Shown here one piece after another: positions 20,815-32,233 of a DNA stretch of 64,000 bases. The DNA is from Prionace glauca (taxonomy: Eukaryota > Chordata > Chondrichthyes > Carcharhiniformes > Carcharhinidae). A program made the position numbers and the translations under genes. The stretch is from contig CM075760.1 in NCBI GenBank assembly GCA_037974335.1, positions 20,788,291-20,852,290 of the forward strand. Direction: 5' to 3'. Below the pieces are notes generated by a model. The model made no database searches. It had not been told where the DNA came from and worked only from the letters and a program-made list of their open reading frames with translations. Positions within the stretch are counted from its first letter, which is position 1. Each line of letters starts with the position of its first letter.

Positions 20815-21405
20815 AAGCCACTCCAAAACTATTGATTCAATTCTAGATTGTAATTGACTCTCGGGCATCTGTTGTTCTATAAACTATCCAAAACCCTCGA
20901 TTAGATTTCAGTTTGTGACACTCCCAGGTATCTGCTATTCTGTATATAAACCATCACAAACTTTTCAATTAGATTCTACTATGTAACTCACTTCCAGGTA
21001 TCTGTCATTTTATGTAAACTACTCCAAATTCCTCGATTAGACGCCAGTCAGTAACTCACTTCTGGGTCTGTTATTCTAGATATAAACCACGACAAACTCC
21101 TAGATTGGATTCCAGTCTGTAACTCGTTTTCAGCTACCTGTTATTCTATATATAAACCATCCAAACCCCTCGATATGATTTCAGTCTGTAAATCATTTCC
21201 AAGTATTTGTTATTCCATATATAAACCACACCAAGCCCTTGATTAAATTCTAGTCTGTAACACATTCCCAGGTATCTTATTCTATATACAAACCCCCTTG
21301 AACTCCTTGTTAGATTCCAGTCTGTAACTCACTCCCATGGATTTGTTATTCTATGTATAGATCATCCTGAACTCATCAATTTGAATCCAGTCTGTAACTA
21401 ACTAA
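20815..21405 (+). repeat. Minisatellite, ~65-70-bp unit
   Basis: Eight or so degenerate units: CTCGATTAGATTCCAGTCTG, TAACTCACTCCCAGGTATCT, then GTTATTCTATATATAAACCA. Confidence 0.85.
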
Positions 21406-22194
21406 AGATCACAGACGGCAGCTTTGAAAGACAAAAAAAAATTGATATCATTGCCTCACATCGCTGTTTGTGCGATATCGTTGTGCCTAACATTTGCTGT
21501 CCCTTGTCTAACATTGCAACGCTGACTGCACTCTTTAAAACAAAAACCTTCTTTGCTTGCTCTGAACTGCCCAGGTTGATCAGAGGCTTAGGTATGAGAC
21601 CAGCTTTCCAATGTTATTGCTTCGTGTGCTCAGCTTCTGTGCTTGCTAATGAGGAAAGTATAAAGAGTTTATCATTATGAATGTGCACAAATGGGTTAAG
21701 ATGTGATTTCCACGTTTGTAAAAATTGATTGTGCCTCAACGAGGGCATTGTTTCTAGTTCGGCACACTGCACTGTAGGGAGGATGTGAAAGTATTGCTGA
21801 ATGTGTGGAAAAAAGATTGACGAGAAGGACTCCAGTGATAAGGAAGTACATTTTTGTGGATCGAATGAAGCAGCTGGGACTGTTTCCTGGAGTGGAGAAT
21901 GTGGAGGGAGGATTCAAGAGAGATCTTAAAACTCGGAGACATCTGGACAGAGTAGCTGGAGAGAGAAATTATTCCCACTGTGGGAAGGATCCAGATTGAA
22001 AGGCATTGGTAGAAGAAAGAATCGTGATAAAAGGAGGAGTTCTTCACACGCCAAGTCTTAAGATTCTCGATTGTTCTTTCTGAGAAGGTGGTGGACACAG
22101 GATCAGTTGATGTTTAGGATAGAAAATTGGATATTTAATGAAAGAATAAAGATTGTTTGCTGTTTGCTGAGGTTCTCTTGTGAAAGATGATTAT
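21406..22194 (+). repeat. Degenerate LINE 3' sequence and unassigned DNA
   Basis: 21780-22130 reads as an old plus-strand LINE 3' end (MKQLGLFPGVENVEGGFKRD). 21406-21780 holds nothing I can name. Confidence 0.5.
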
Positions 22195-22660
22195 GTTCAT
22201 AGCGCAGCGGGGCGGGAAAACCACGCACGGCCGATTTGTGGGATTCCCGCAGGCATTCGCACTGTGCCTGCATCTCCCCGGCCCGATCTCAGGCAGTGTT
22301 TGTGCTATGCCGGAAATGGGCTGGGCGGCATCGCTGGTATTTAAATAGTATTTAGAAGTGCCAAGGTGGGTGGGGTCTAGGGGCGGGGTCTGGTGATGGC
22401 AGAGCCTAAGGGGTGGGGGTGTTGTGACTTTGTCATTTGTGATCATACTTTTTTTATACTTTCACCATTTCTCCACAAAGTTATAATCTGCACTATGTCG
22501 GGCACATTAAATCTCTATTTTACATTTATATAAAGCCCAGTTAACTAGTGAAGCTTCTACACAGTAAGTATACCTCAATCAGCATATAGATACAAACTAT
22601 CTTCATGGCTCAGGCTTTATTCTGAGCCTTAAAGGCCAAGAAGGTTCCCACTCTGTATTG
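22195..22660. other. GC-rich repeat-like block, then AT-rich spacer
   Basis: 22195-22430 is GC-rich (GCAGCGGGGCGGGAAAACCA, CTCCCCGGCCCGATCTCAGG, GGGGCGGGGTCTGG). No ORF or known family. 22440-22660 is AT-rich and unassigned. Confidence 0.4.
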
Positions 22661-23320
22661 CGATGGAGGCAGTAGGGGAGGCTACCGATGCCGGTAGGGG
22701 AACCGGTGAATGTGAGAAGCTGAAGTTTCCAGTTGAAGAGGTTCCCAGTGTCTCTGAGCAGCTGAACTGGGGAAGCCTTTGGGCAGAGACTGTCCTGCTG
22801 CTACTTCCCTTCCTGGCCACCAGGGGTCGCTGTAACACTCCCAGGCACTACACCACCCAGTGTCACCTCTTGCCCACTCCGGCCCGGCCGCTGCTCATTG
22901 GCGGACCATCCGGGACCTGAAGAGAGGCGGGGCCAGCCGCCATATTGCCGTGATGTCACCATCAGCCCCTCCCCCAGCCGAGGAAAAAGCGACGGTTGAG
23001 AAATGTAGAAAGTGAGAGAAATTCCCACCCGGAAATCCCGCCCGGAGCGGAATTAAAATTAAATAAAATACATATTTTTATAAAGAGACAGGTGGCGGAA
23101 CCGCGCATGTGCGGTAGTATTTTCCCAGAGCGAACCGCGCGGGTGTGATTGAAAAACAGACGCAATAAAAACAGAAAAGATTTTCCCGAATGGAGAAGAA
23201 ACCGAAAGTCTGACGGGTGAGGATGTGAATAATAATCATCAGAATTTAAAATATTAAAAGATTAACATGGAACTGCCTGGGCGCATGTGCGGGAGGGGAT
23301 GTCAATCAGAGAGCAGCGCG
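22661..23320. promoter_or_regulatory. CpG-rich, promoter-like region
   Basis: This is the first of two CpG-dense stretches in the window. GCCGCCATATTGCC (YY1-like) is followed by TGATGTCA (CRE-like) at 22936-22958. GCGCATGTGCG, close to an NRF1 site, occurs near 23102 and near 23281. A GGGCGGGGCC-like box lies near 22928. A donor-like G|GTGAGG lies at about 23215. No gene start could be tied to it on either strand. Confidence 0.5.
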
Positions 23321-23324
23321 CAGG

Positions 23325-23785
23325 ACGCCGTCTCCCCTAGCAACGCAAGATGGCGTCTCCCCTAGCAACGCAAGACGGTCGCGGGCCGTCTCCGTTGGCA
23401 ACGCAAAATGGCCGCGGGCCGTCTCCCCTGGCAACGCAAGATGGCGGCTGGCCAACTCCCCTGGCAACGCAAGATGGCGGCTGGCCGTCTCCCCTGGCAA
23501 CGCAAGATGGCGGCTGGCCGTCTCCCCTGGCAACGCAAGATGGCCGCGACCGTCTCCGCTGGCAACGCAAGATGGCGGCTGGCCGTCTCCCCTAGGCAAC
23601 GCAAGATGGCCGCGGGCCGTCTCCGCTGGCAACGCAAGGTGGCGGCTGGCCGTCTCCTCTGGCAACGCAAGATAGCGGCTGGCCGTCTCCGCTGGCAACG
23701 CAAGATGGCCACTGGCCGTCTCCCCTGGCAACGCAAGATGGCCGCTGGCCGTCTCCCCTGGCAACGCAAGATGGCCGCGGGCGAT
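23325..23785. repeat. 33-bp minisatellite with YY1- and RFX-like motifs
   Basis: Fourteen units follow the pattern GGCAACGCAAGATGGCGGCT, then GGCCGTCTCCCCT. Most units are 33 bp; the first is shortened. Because 33 is a multiple of three, long ORFs appear on both strands; these are not genes. Several units carry an exact AAGATGGCGGC. Confidence 0.9.
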
Positions 23786-24004
23786 GGGTGTGATTGTGGC
23801 GCAGGCGCAGTGAGGTCTGCCTGCAGCCCATTGTCCAGATTGCCCCCCAGTGGATGTGGTGGGGATGGTGCAGCAGATGGAGCAACAATCCCAGTTTCAA
23901 TGGGGGGAGAGAAGCTGCAATGCTGCTCCCTGTTGTTCACTCCTCTCCCCAGTCTCAGCATTGCAGAGTGTTTAAACAAGAGGGTGCATTGTCACAGCAG
24001 CACT
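23786..24004. other. GC-rich edge of the CpG region
   Basis: It contains GGCGCAGGCGCAG (NRF1-like) near 23799 and then fades into ordinary sequence. No gene seen. Confidence 0.4.
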
Positions 24005-24262
24005 CAGACCTTCAGTTTAAGTTTATTTATTAGTGTCACTAATAAGTTGGCTGACATTAACACTGCAGTAAAGTTACTGTGAGAATTGCCCGAGTCTCCA
24101 CATTCCTGTTGGGGTAACACTGAGGGAGAATTTAAGCCCGGCCCAATGCTCCCTAACCCAGCACGTCTTTCAGACTGGGGAAGGAAACCCACACAGACAC
24201 GGGGACAAGGTGCAAATGACCCACAGGTCCCTGGCACAGTGAGGCTGCGGTGTTACCCACTT
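24005..24262 (-). repeat. HE1-type SINE, antisense
   Basis: Tail reverse (AGTTTATTTATTAGTGTCAC, TTACTGTGAGAATTGCC), then the core (CAGACTGGGGAAGGAAACCC) and head (CAGTGAGGCTGCGG) in reverse order. Confidence 0.75.
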
Positions 24263-24465
24263 TCCCACCATGCTGACACTGGGGCAAATGTATTTGGGGG
24301 GAACACGGGGCAGGTGGGGGTATCGCTAACTCAATTTGATGAGGGGAGGGGGTGGAAACATCAGGAAAAATCACCTTTGTCTCAAAAGATTCTTCCATTT
24401 TTCCTCTTGTTTCTTACTGAAAACCAGCTCACTCCTCCATCCCTCCCATCAATAGGGCTAACAGA
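24263..24465. other. Unassigned
   Basis: No ORF or repeat family recognised. Confidence 0.3.
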
Positions 24466-24960
24466 ACGCAGAGAAAAGGTTACAGCGCAGGAGAGGCCAT
24501 TCAGCCCATCACATCTGCACCAGCTCGGGAAATAAAGACTAGCTGTACATTCGAATCCTACCTTCCAGCAACCCAACCCCTGAGCCTCCTTTTTACAGGG
24601 CACAGAGTTTCAGCTACAGATCCGAGTGCCGAGGGGTTTCTATCTGAACCACCAGTTTAGGAAGCGCTTTGCAGGCATCCTCCACCCTCTGATTGAGAAG
24701 CACCTTCCTTATGGCCCTTATAATCCTCCTACCGATCACCTTCAATCTGTGTGAACCCCACTTCCTGTCTCTGTTTGGGAGGAAACAGGCCTTTCCTGTC
24801 CATCCTGTCTTGCCCCCCTCAGAATGTCAGTTCGGTCACCTCTCAGGAAAACAACCCTCGCCAATCCAATCCTTTCCTCACCGCTGCAATTTCCCCAGTC
24901 CTGGCAAAACATTTGTAAATCCAAATGTTTATCGAATCTGAGTAATCTTTAACATTGCCC
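24466..24960 (-). repeat. LINE 3' region, antisense, degenerate
   Basis: GGCCATTCAGCCCATCACAT marks the reversed tail. TGATTGAGAAGCACCTTCCT and CATCCTGTCTTGCCCCCCTC are reversed coding-end sequence with many changes. Confidence 0.55.
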
Positions 24961-25359
24961 CTTCGCCAACAGGGAACAATCATGAGGCAGAGACTGAGCA
25001 AATGTTGGGATATTTATTCAGAAAACAATGAAATATTTATTGACATGTTCAGATAAATCTCAATGATGGCCGTTGACCAGGTCAACATTAAACAATGGTT
25101 CAGTCCCAGGTTAAAAATCATTGTAACAAAGTAGAAGTTTATCCTGAAATTGGACATTGCCGGAGACTCCCCATATAACGGAGAGATCCAAACTCATACC
25201 ACACCCTGATGTGGTAAAGGGGACACCAGGCTGAGCTCCAGACTGGGGATTAAAGAACACCGAGATATGTTTGATTCTGGTGATACACCCTCTCCGAGCC
25301 AGGATTGAGGAATTCTTAGGCAGAGAGATAGAAAATGTCCTTCGGGTGTTCTGGTTTCT
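24961..25359. other. Unassigned
   Basis: AT-rich; no gene or repeat family recognised on either strand. Confidence 0.3.
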
Positions 25360-25555
25360 TCCCACACTCCAAAGATGTGCAGGTTGGGTGCACTGTCCAT
25401 GCTAAATTGCCCTTAGGCTCCCAAGATGTATAGGTTAGGGGGGATGAGTGAGCAAATACATGGGGTTACGGGGTAAGCCTGGGTAAGGGTCGGTAGAGAT
25501 TTGAAAGGCGGAATGTCCTCCTTCTGCTTTGTAAGAATTCTATGAGTCAATGAAG
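25360..25555 (+). repeat. HE1-type SINE 3' half
   Basis: CTTCCCACACTCCAAAGATG, CATGCTAAATTGCCCTTAGG, GATGTATAGGTTAGGGGG and the tail GAATGTCCTCCTTCTGCTTT follow the usual order. Confidence 0.75.
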
Positions 25556-25670
25556 TGAAACTCTCCAGACCAGGTAACATCATGGTAAATCTCCACTGCA
25601 CCCTTTCCAGTGTCACCCCATCCCTCCTATCCCGGGGATCCCAGAACTGCACCATTTTTTCCAAGAAGTG
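25556..25670 (-). repeat. LINE scrap, antisense
   Basis: CATGGTAAATCTCCACTGCA and CCCAGAACTGCACCA are reversed shark LINE RT sequence. Confidence 0.55.
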
Positions 25671-26305
25671 ACCAGATGTGTAGATGAGAGCAATGCTTTT
25701 GACGTAGTCTTCTCGGACTTCAGCAGGGCTTTTGACAAGGTCCCACACGGGAGACTAATAGGGAAGTTAAGATCCCATGGTATCCAAGGAAATGTGTCAA
25801 ATTGGATCCAGAATTGGTTGAGTGGCAGGAAGCAGAGGGTGATGGTGGAGGGGGTGATTTTCAGACTGGAAACTTGTATCCACAGGGTTCGATGTTGGGG
25901 CCCTTGTTGTTTGTGGTTTATTGAAATAACTTAGTGGTAAAATGCAGGAGGTTTATCAGTAAGTTTGCGGATGATAGGGGAATTGTTCGGATGGTACATG
26001 GGAGGATAGCCTTAGATTACAGGGGGATAGAGACAGGCTGATCCGTGGCAAAAGGAATCCAATGGGGATCAGTGTGATGTGATGCACTCGGGCAGGGCTA
26101 ACAAGAAAAGGGATTAGATGATGAACAGTAGGATCCCAGGAAGCTCCGAGGATCAGAGGGAGATCGGTGAGCATGTACACCGGTCCCTTACGGTAACAGG
26201 ACAGGTGGATAAAGTGGTTAAGAAGACACACGGTTCACTTCTTTATTAGCCGAGTGTTTAAGAGTGGGGAGGTTATGCTGGAATTATATAAAATGTTGGT
26301 TAGGC
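25671..26305 (+). repeat. LINE RT fragment
   Basis: DESNAFDVVFSDFSRAFDKV and IGKLRSHGIQGNVSNWIQNW are RT motif A and following. The middle is strongly decayed (26000-26300). Confidence 0.75.
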
Positions 26306-26317
26306 ATTAGGAAGGAG

Positions 26318-26458
26318 GAATGAGACAGAAAAAAAGACAGAAAAAAAGACAGAAAAATAGACAGAAAAAAAGACAGAAAAAAGAGAGAGGGAAAAAAAGA
26401 GACAGAGGGAAAAAAAGAGACAGAGGGAAAAAAAGAGACAGAGGAAAATAAAGAGAGT
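26318..26458 (+). repeat. GACAGAAAAA purine microsatellite
   Basis: A run of (AAAAAAAGACAG)n changes into (GGAAAAAAAGAGACAGA)n; purine-only. Confidence 0.9.
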
Positions 26459-26760
26459 AAACACAGTACTCCAGCTCCAGCCTCATCTTTACCCTGTACA
26501 GTTGCAGCAAGACCTTCCTGCTTTTATATTCTATCCCCCTCGCTAAAAAGGCCAGCATCCCATTCGCCTTCTTGATCACCTGCTGCACCTGCAGACTGGG
26601 TTTTTGTGACTCATGCACAAGGACCCCCAGGTCCCTCTGCACCGAAGCATGCTGCAGCTTTTCGCCTTTTAAATAGTAATACCAACTCTCTGCCTCCTAT
26701 TAGACAGCCAATCCTCCATCAACACTAGCTTTTTCAGTTTATTCAGGAATGGGTAAATTT
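26459..26760 (-). repeat. LINE RT C-terminus, antisense
   Basis: On the minus strand it reads MQRDLGVLVHESQKPSLQVQ and LLQLYRVKMRLELEYCVYS. Confidence 0.75.
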
Positions 26761-27329
26761 GCGTCCACAACCGAATATTATTGGCTGCCACTGGAAGAGT
26801 TTTGAAAGAAGTTCACGATAACCCACTCTTCCATTGGGAATATGACCAGTGTCTGTTAATTATAACCAACTCAAGGCATCTGCCTTCGCGAGTCGGTCTC
26901 CCAGTTGCCCATGTTCAGAGGGCAATTATGTGTCAACCACATTGCTGTGGGCCTGGGGTCACGATTATGCCTGACAACAGTAGGGCGACAGAATACCCTC
27001 CCTGGGACATTGGTGAACCAGATGTTTATTTTTTTCAGAAAACCGACAATTTTAATGGTCACCAGCGGATTCTAAACTCCAGATATATTTATTCAAACTT
27101 TACCATATGCCGTGACAAGATCGGAACCCTGGTGTCCAGAACATTAGCTGAGTTTCAGCATTAATAGTCTAGTGATAAAACCACCAGTCCATCACGTACA
27201 CATCCTGAGTGTAAACATCCTGAGTTCCTGTAACCTCGAGACAGCATATTACATAGGTCTGTAGGGCTCCCGGATTGGACAGCATTAACTGCCTCAATGA
27301 GGAAGGGCATATTCCAATAACTCCACCTG
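26761..27329. other. Unassigned; one ORF without recognisable domain
   Basis: An open frame of 127 codons (26781-27164, +) has no motif, signal peptide or splice context I recognise and is probably chance. Confidence 0.35.
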
Positions 27330-28070
27330 ATGGGTATCGTTAAACTCATTAAATGTGTCTCTCTGCCTCGTTTTGTGTTTGTGCCTTTCTCTTTCTCTCT
27401 GTCACTCTTTCTCTGTGCCTCTTTCTCTCTCTCTCTCGATGTTACTCTCTGTATTTTTCTGTCTCTCCGCCTCTCCCCCACTCTCCCTCTCCCAACCCTT
27501 CTCTCTCTCTCTCCTGTCCCCGTCAGTCCCACTCTCTGTCCCCCTTTTGAGTCTCCCTTTCCTTCTGCCTACCTCGACCTGCCTCTTTTTCTTGTTGTTT
27601 CCACTGTGCTCATTAAGCCTCACTCTTTCCCATTTGCACCCGCTGTCTGTCTCTATATCTGTGTTTCTCTTTGTCTCTGGCTATTTCCCTCTGCCTCACG
27701 TTCTGCCCCCCATTTCCCCTTCATCTTCCTTTCACTCTCTTATTACAACCTCCAAACTGTCTTCCTCTGTCTCCTTTCTCATTCCCTGTATATCACCCTC
27801 GCCGTTTTCTCTACTCCCTATCCCTGTCTCTCTCACTCTGTGAGAATCTCTCTCTGTCTCTGTTCTTTCTCTCTGTCTGCACCTATTCGAACATCTTTCA
27901 AATCTTGTTGTTATCCATGCCTTTGTGCCTCTCCCTCTCTCTGCCAATCTCTATCACTCTCACTGTTGCTTACACTGCCCCCCTTCTCTGTCTCCCTCTC
28001 ACTTTTTCTCTCTGTGTGTATGTGTGTTTGTAATTATTTCTGTCTCCGTGATGCTGTTTTGTTGTTTACA
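27330..28070. repeat. Pyrimidine-rich CTCTGTCTC microsatellite
   Basis: Irregular (CTCTCTGT)n / TCTCTCCCT sequence over 0.7 kb, with overlapping Ser/Leu/Pro-rich ORFs that are composition artefacts. Confidence 0.85.
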
Positions 28071-28121
28071 ATGTGAACGCTTAACATGAAGAATCATGGA
28101 CCTTGTGGTTGTAGTTTCCTC

Positions 28122-29023
28122 TCAGGGTGTATTGAGATGAAGAATTGCAGTAAAGGGGTATTTCAGAAGATCTTTTAGCTGCTGTCTAAAGTGAGTCTGT
28201 GTCACAGCACAAATGGCGGTGTTTGTGCAGCAACTTGTGAGTTCTAGCATAAAACCCAATTCCATAACAAAAAGATGTAACCTCATCGACTGATAGCCCA
28301 AGCCATACATCCGACTCCATGTTGAATAAAACATTAATGCCGACCATAAGACGATGAAATTCACTGAGATAACAAACAGTAAAATGATGGATTTCCTTCG
28401 ACTCTCCATCTCTGGGTCACTAGGATTTTCCCCACCACTGTGAGCCCGGAGTCTCCTGCGGGCTCTGCTGCTCACTAAAATGTGTCTGACAGTGAGAGCA
28501 TTGAGGAGCAGAATCAGGGCGAATGGGACACATGGGGTTAGAATGTTGTGGAGGAACTCAATTGTTGTCCAGACCAGAGAATCCACAACATCCCATGAGA
28601 AGCGACAAAACCAGGGATTGTTCGCCAGCCCATATCCATTTAATAACATAAAATACCAGAAAATGTTCTTTAAAAAGCTCAGCACTGTCACTGTTCCCAG
28701 AACCACAGCCGCTGATTTCTCAGTGCAATATTTACTTTTCAGCTTGGGGCAGCAAATGGCCACAAATCGATCAAAGGTGAAAGTGACGGTGAACCAGACA
28801 GAACAGTCAGTGGCTGCATAAAGCAGGACGGCGTGGATGTTACACACGGGGAACGACATCAGGAAATAAAAGTGTTCCCAATAAACAATGGGAATCTGTC
28901 TCAATATCAGGTCGAGGATAATGACCAACAGATCCCCCACTGACATGGCCACCAGGTAACGAGTGACACATTTGGACAGACCACAGTTTCTGCTCATCAA
29001 CGTCACAATTGTGATTATGTTCA
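28122..29023 (-). CDS. GPR139-like class A GPCR, exon 2 (TM1 end to C-terminus)
   Basis: Seven-transmembrane receptor of the plasma membrane, rhodopsin class. The exon starts at an acceptor (CCTTCCTGACAG) in phase 1 and reads VNIITIVTLMSRNCGLSKCV, TRYLVAMSVGDLLVIILDLI (TM2), Cys in FPVCNIHAVL (TM3 start, disulfide), FDRFVAICC in place of DRY, SRARRRLRAHSGG (ICL3), SRRKSIILLFVISVNFIVLW (TM6) and CTNTAICAVTQTHFRQQL (TM7 and helix 8). The NPxxY position is NTAIC, so the Tyr is replaced by Cys. Stop at 28122-28124. This is the receptor set that sharks have in many copies, usually labelled GPR139-like by similarity; ligand unknown. No stop or frameshift. An ATG within the intron at 29081 is not the real start. 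Confidence 0.8.
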
Positions 29024-29139
29024 CTGTCAGGAAGGAAATAAAGAATAAAATTAGACATGAATCAGGGGAATAAATTACCATTTAGACTGCAGATGGAACT
29101 TTTTTTAAAAAAAATGTGCACACACACTGAACCAGTTAA

Positions 29140-29325
29140 ATCTTTATTTTTATATGATCCAGCACATCGTTTGGAAAGTGAGACGAAAGTGGAACATCTG
29201 GAGGAAATCCAGGCAGACACGGGGAGAAGGTCCAAACTCGACACAGACAGTGACCCGAGCCTGGAATTGAACCCAGGTTCCTGATGCTGAGTCAGCAGTG
29301 CTAACCAGAGTGTCACTATGATATT
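29140..29325 (-). repeat. HE1-type SINE head and body, antisense
   Basis: GGAGGAAATCCAGGCAGACA, GGTCCAAACTCGACACAGAC and GAATTGAACCCAGGTTCCTG are the reversed SINE body and the B-box-bearing head. It lies in the GPCR intron. Confidence 0.75.
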
Positions 29326-29990
29326 CCATGGCAGGTACAAAATGCTATTCATTTTGGAAAGCGTTTTCCGGGGGTCCTCAACATTTACCCTCACTTAGCT
29401 GCGAGTAAATAGTTTTGGTACCTTGTGGGGAATTTGGAGAGTGAGAAGGCTGTGTGGGTAATCCTGACAGATAATTCAGAGTGGAGTCCTGTACGTAGTA
29501 ATCTGTCGTCTTTCAAACAGCTTACTGAAAACTCGTGCAGCAGAGCTGGTACCAAACAGTGCTGGTTTCACCCTTTCCTCTAGACACTACCAGCAGTTGG
29601 CAGAGAGAGATCCCAATGCCTCGGCAGCTCAGAATCTCTATTATGTTTACACAGGACTGTATCCTGGAGAGGAGACCACAGCATTGTGTCCGCTCTTTGT
29701 ACAACACGGGAAGAAATCGTAATCTCACACTCGAATGGCACAGAACACAATGACAAGGGTTTGATTTCAAAGCCTCCTGGTTCAGTGTATAGCTACTGTC
29801 CATAGTGCCCAGTGTATTTGCTGCTGCCCCACTGTGGTCTACTGGACAAGTGAAGCTCAATGATTCCTCTCTCAGTGGGATAGTTGCTGGTCTATGCACC
29901 GTAAGAAAAGTTCAAACCAAGGCCGCTATCAAACAAAAACCAAGCAACCTGCCTCAGTAGTTATTGCCCAGTGACACTTATATCCAATAT
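29326..29990. other. GPCR intron, unassigned
   Basis: No exon or repeat family could be supported in this part of the intron. Confidence 0.35.
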
Positions 29991-30265
29991 TATATGATGC
30001 AGCAAAAGATTTGCTATGGCATGAATCAATTCCAGCCTCCCAGATTGCTTGGATCTGCTACAATTCACCTATCTCTGCAATAGGTCCACAGATGACATCG
30101 CCCTGGCCCTACATTCAACATTGTAACAATGACTCCTGTTTATTGACAACAGCTCAACCTTTAACACCATTATTCCAATGAAACTCATCGACAAAGTCTA
30201 TGGCCTGGGGCTAGGCCTCTACCTCTGCAATTTGATCCTGTGAGACAGCAATAAATAAGGACAGT
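29991..30265 (+). repeat. LINE RT scrap of another family
   Basis: FIDNSSTFNTIIPMKLIDKV matches RT motif A of the type usually read as FIDFSSAFNTIIP. It is followed by GLGLYLCNLIL and is short and decayed. Confidence 0.65.
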
Positions 30266-30894
30266 TAGGGGGTGGGGTGTGGTGAACTGTCCCATATGGA
30301 GCACAGTCTGCACTTTTAAAATAAAATCCAAAGTTACAAGAGGTTGCCCCCCTTTTTATTTCAGTGTAACTCTGATCTGATGTAAGCGATTGAAATCAGT
30401 TTGCCAGATGATAGCAAGCACAGTAAAATTCTCCAGTGGAATAGGCCTTCTGGACTATTGCCAGGTAAACACCTAACTATCAGGGGCGCAACAAGTCCGA
30501 TATTAACCTCCCACCCCCTCACGATCCACCCCCCAGCCCACGCTCTAATCCATTACTATTTAAAACTCTGTCTCCTCAAATTTAAGAAATCCCAGCATCC
30601 ACCACACTGAGGTAATGAATGCAACAGATTCACCACCCATTGAGAGAATTAATCTCTCTCCATGTCTGTCTTGATCCTGACGATTTCAGGTGTTCGGGCC
30701 CCGCTTCTGGATGTACTCCTGGCTCAGCACTGGTGGATCTGCCCTGAAGACAGTTGTGTTTTCTTTATACATATAATACTAATGACGTATCAGCAACCTT
30801 GGACGCAGATTGGCATGAGGTTGGCAACAATACTAGATTCAAATAGATCCCTTGTAGCTGTGTTTTTTTATTTAAATTCATCAGCTGGCACAAT
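30266..30894. other. GPCR intron, unassigned
   Basis: At 30660-30780 a LINE-like scrap is possible. Otherwise nothing recognised. Confidence 0.3.
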
Positions 30895-31730
30895 GCAAAA
30901 CCATGATGTGGAAATGCCAGCGTTGGACTGGGGTAAGTACAGTAAGAAGTCCCACAACACCAGGTTAAAACTCAACAGGTTTATTTGGCAGCAGAAGCTT
31001 TTGGAGAGCTGCCCCTTCATCAGGTGATTGGAAGTTCTGTTCACAAACAGGGCATATAAAGACACAAACTCAATTTACAAAATAATGGTTGGAATGTGAG
31101 TTTTTAGAGATAATCAAGTCTTAAAGATACAGACAATGTGAGTAGAGAGAGGGCCAAACACAGATTAAAGAGATGTGTATTGTCTCCAGTCAGGGCAGGT
31201 AGTGAGATTTCGCAAACCCAGGTTGTCGATCACCATGTTTTCTTCCAGTTGGGGCATTCTTCAGCAGTCACGGACATCCGGCCTCTGATCTTCAGGTAAG
31301 CATTCTCCAAGGCGACCTTCATGACACACGACAGTGCAGGTTCGCTGAACAGAGACTGATAGCCAAGTCCCGCACAACAGAGGACGGCCTCAACTGGGCT
31401 CTTGTGTTGATGTCACATTATCTGTAACCCCCACGTCTTGCCTGGGCTTGCAAAATCTCACTAACTGTCCTGGCTGGAGACAGTACACACCTCTTTAACC
31501 TTTGCTTAACCCTCTCTCCACTCACATTGTCTGTATCTTTCAGACTTGCTTACCTGGAAAGGCTCACATTCCAACCATTATTTTGTTAATTGAGTTTGTG
31601 TTTTTACATGTCCTATTTTTGAACACAGCTACCCACTCGCCTGAAGAAAGAACAACATTCCAAAAGCCAATGGTGCCAAATAAACCTGTTGGATTTTAAC
31701 CTGGTGTTGTGAGATTTCGGACTGTGTTGA
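30895..31730. mobile_element. MITE-like element with long terminal inverted repeats
   Basis: The left end (to about 31025, CAACACCAGGTTAAAACTCA with ACAGGTTTATTTGGCAGC) is the reverse complement of the right end (31625-31730, CCAAATAAACCTGTTGGATT, TTAACCTGGTGTTGTGAGA), about 100 bp each. No coding region inside. One end of the same element occurs alone at 43330-43460. Class not settled; a non-autonomous DNA transposon is the simplest reading. Confidence 0.6.
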
Positions 31731-32118
31731 CCACAATGCAAAACCTGTCGTGCCAATTACCAAGGCAACCCCTATGTTTTTGGCCTCTGTAATAATTGTC
31801 ACAACTTAAAGTTTCTGTGTATTCAGCAATTTAAACATCTCAGCGTCAAACAATAACACATTTTTAAGAGATTGCACACTTTTCCCCCCTCCTACCGGTT
31901 TTCACAATTCTTTTTCATCTTCCTAAACATCCTTTACATCTTTACAAACTAAACTCCACAACACAGGCAACACTAACATAGTGATCTGCGCTTTGTAGAT
32001 GTGATAACTCAATAAGGACGCAGACCACAAGCATCAGTTGCAAACAGGGTAGAGCAGACGGCAAGAGTGGCAGAGTTAAACACGGGCTACATTATTAATA
32101 ATCAGTGGAGAAACTTAC
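31731..32118. other. GPCR intron, unassigned
   Basis: AT-rich, with T-rich CTTTTCCCCCCTCCTACC near 31880. Nothing else recognised. Confidence 0.3.
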
Positions 32119-32233
32119 CGGGGACACCAACAATAGCCAGGATTGGATAGTGAAAGTATCGGATCAGTTTCAATACGTATTCAACACGCTTAGCTGTAGA
32201 CGGCCAACCTTGAGACAGCAAGTAAAGTACCGA
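32119..32233 (-). CDS. GPR139-like GPCR, exon 1 (TM1 start), start codon unresolved
   Basis: On the minus strand it reads GWPSTAKRVEYVLKLIRYF, then HYPILAIVGVP, and ends in phase 1 at G|GTAAG. Joined to exon 2 it gives ILAIVGVPVNIITIVTL, the first membrane helix of this family. The frame is open for 38 codons back to a TAG at 32234-32236 but holds no ATG. Either the true start is in a further upstream exon, or the start codon has been lost and the gene is inactive. The intron to exon 2 is 3.1 kb. Confidence 0.65.

Noticed and set aside
23306-24082. ORFs up to 224 codons over the 33-bp minisatellite
   Set aside because: Unit length is a multiple of three, so all frames stay open; no domain.
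26781-27164. 127-codon plus-strand ORF as a gene
   Set aside because: No domain, start context, splice or poly(A) evidence.
27161-28076. ORF of 248 codons, Leu/Ser/Cys-rich, membrane-like
   Set aside because: Arises from CTCTGTCTC repeats; hydrophobicity is an effect of pyrimidine-rich codons.
29024-29081. ATG at 29081 as the GPCR start
   Set aside because: It lies in the intron; the acceptor at 29024 and the matching phase-1 exon at 32119 explain TM1.
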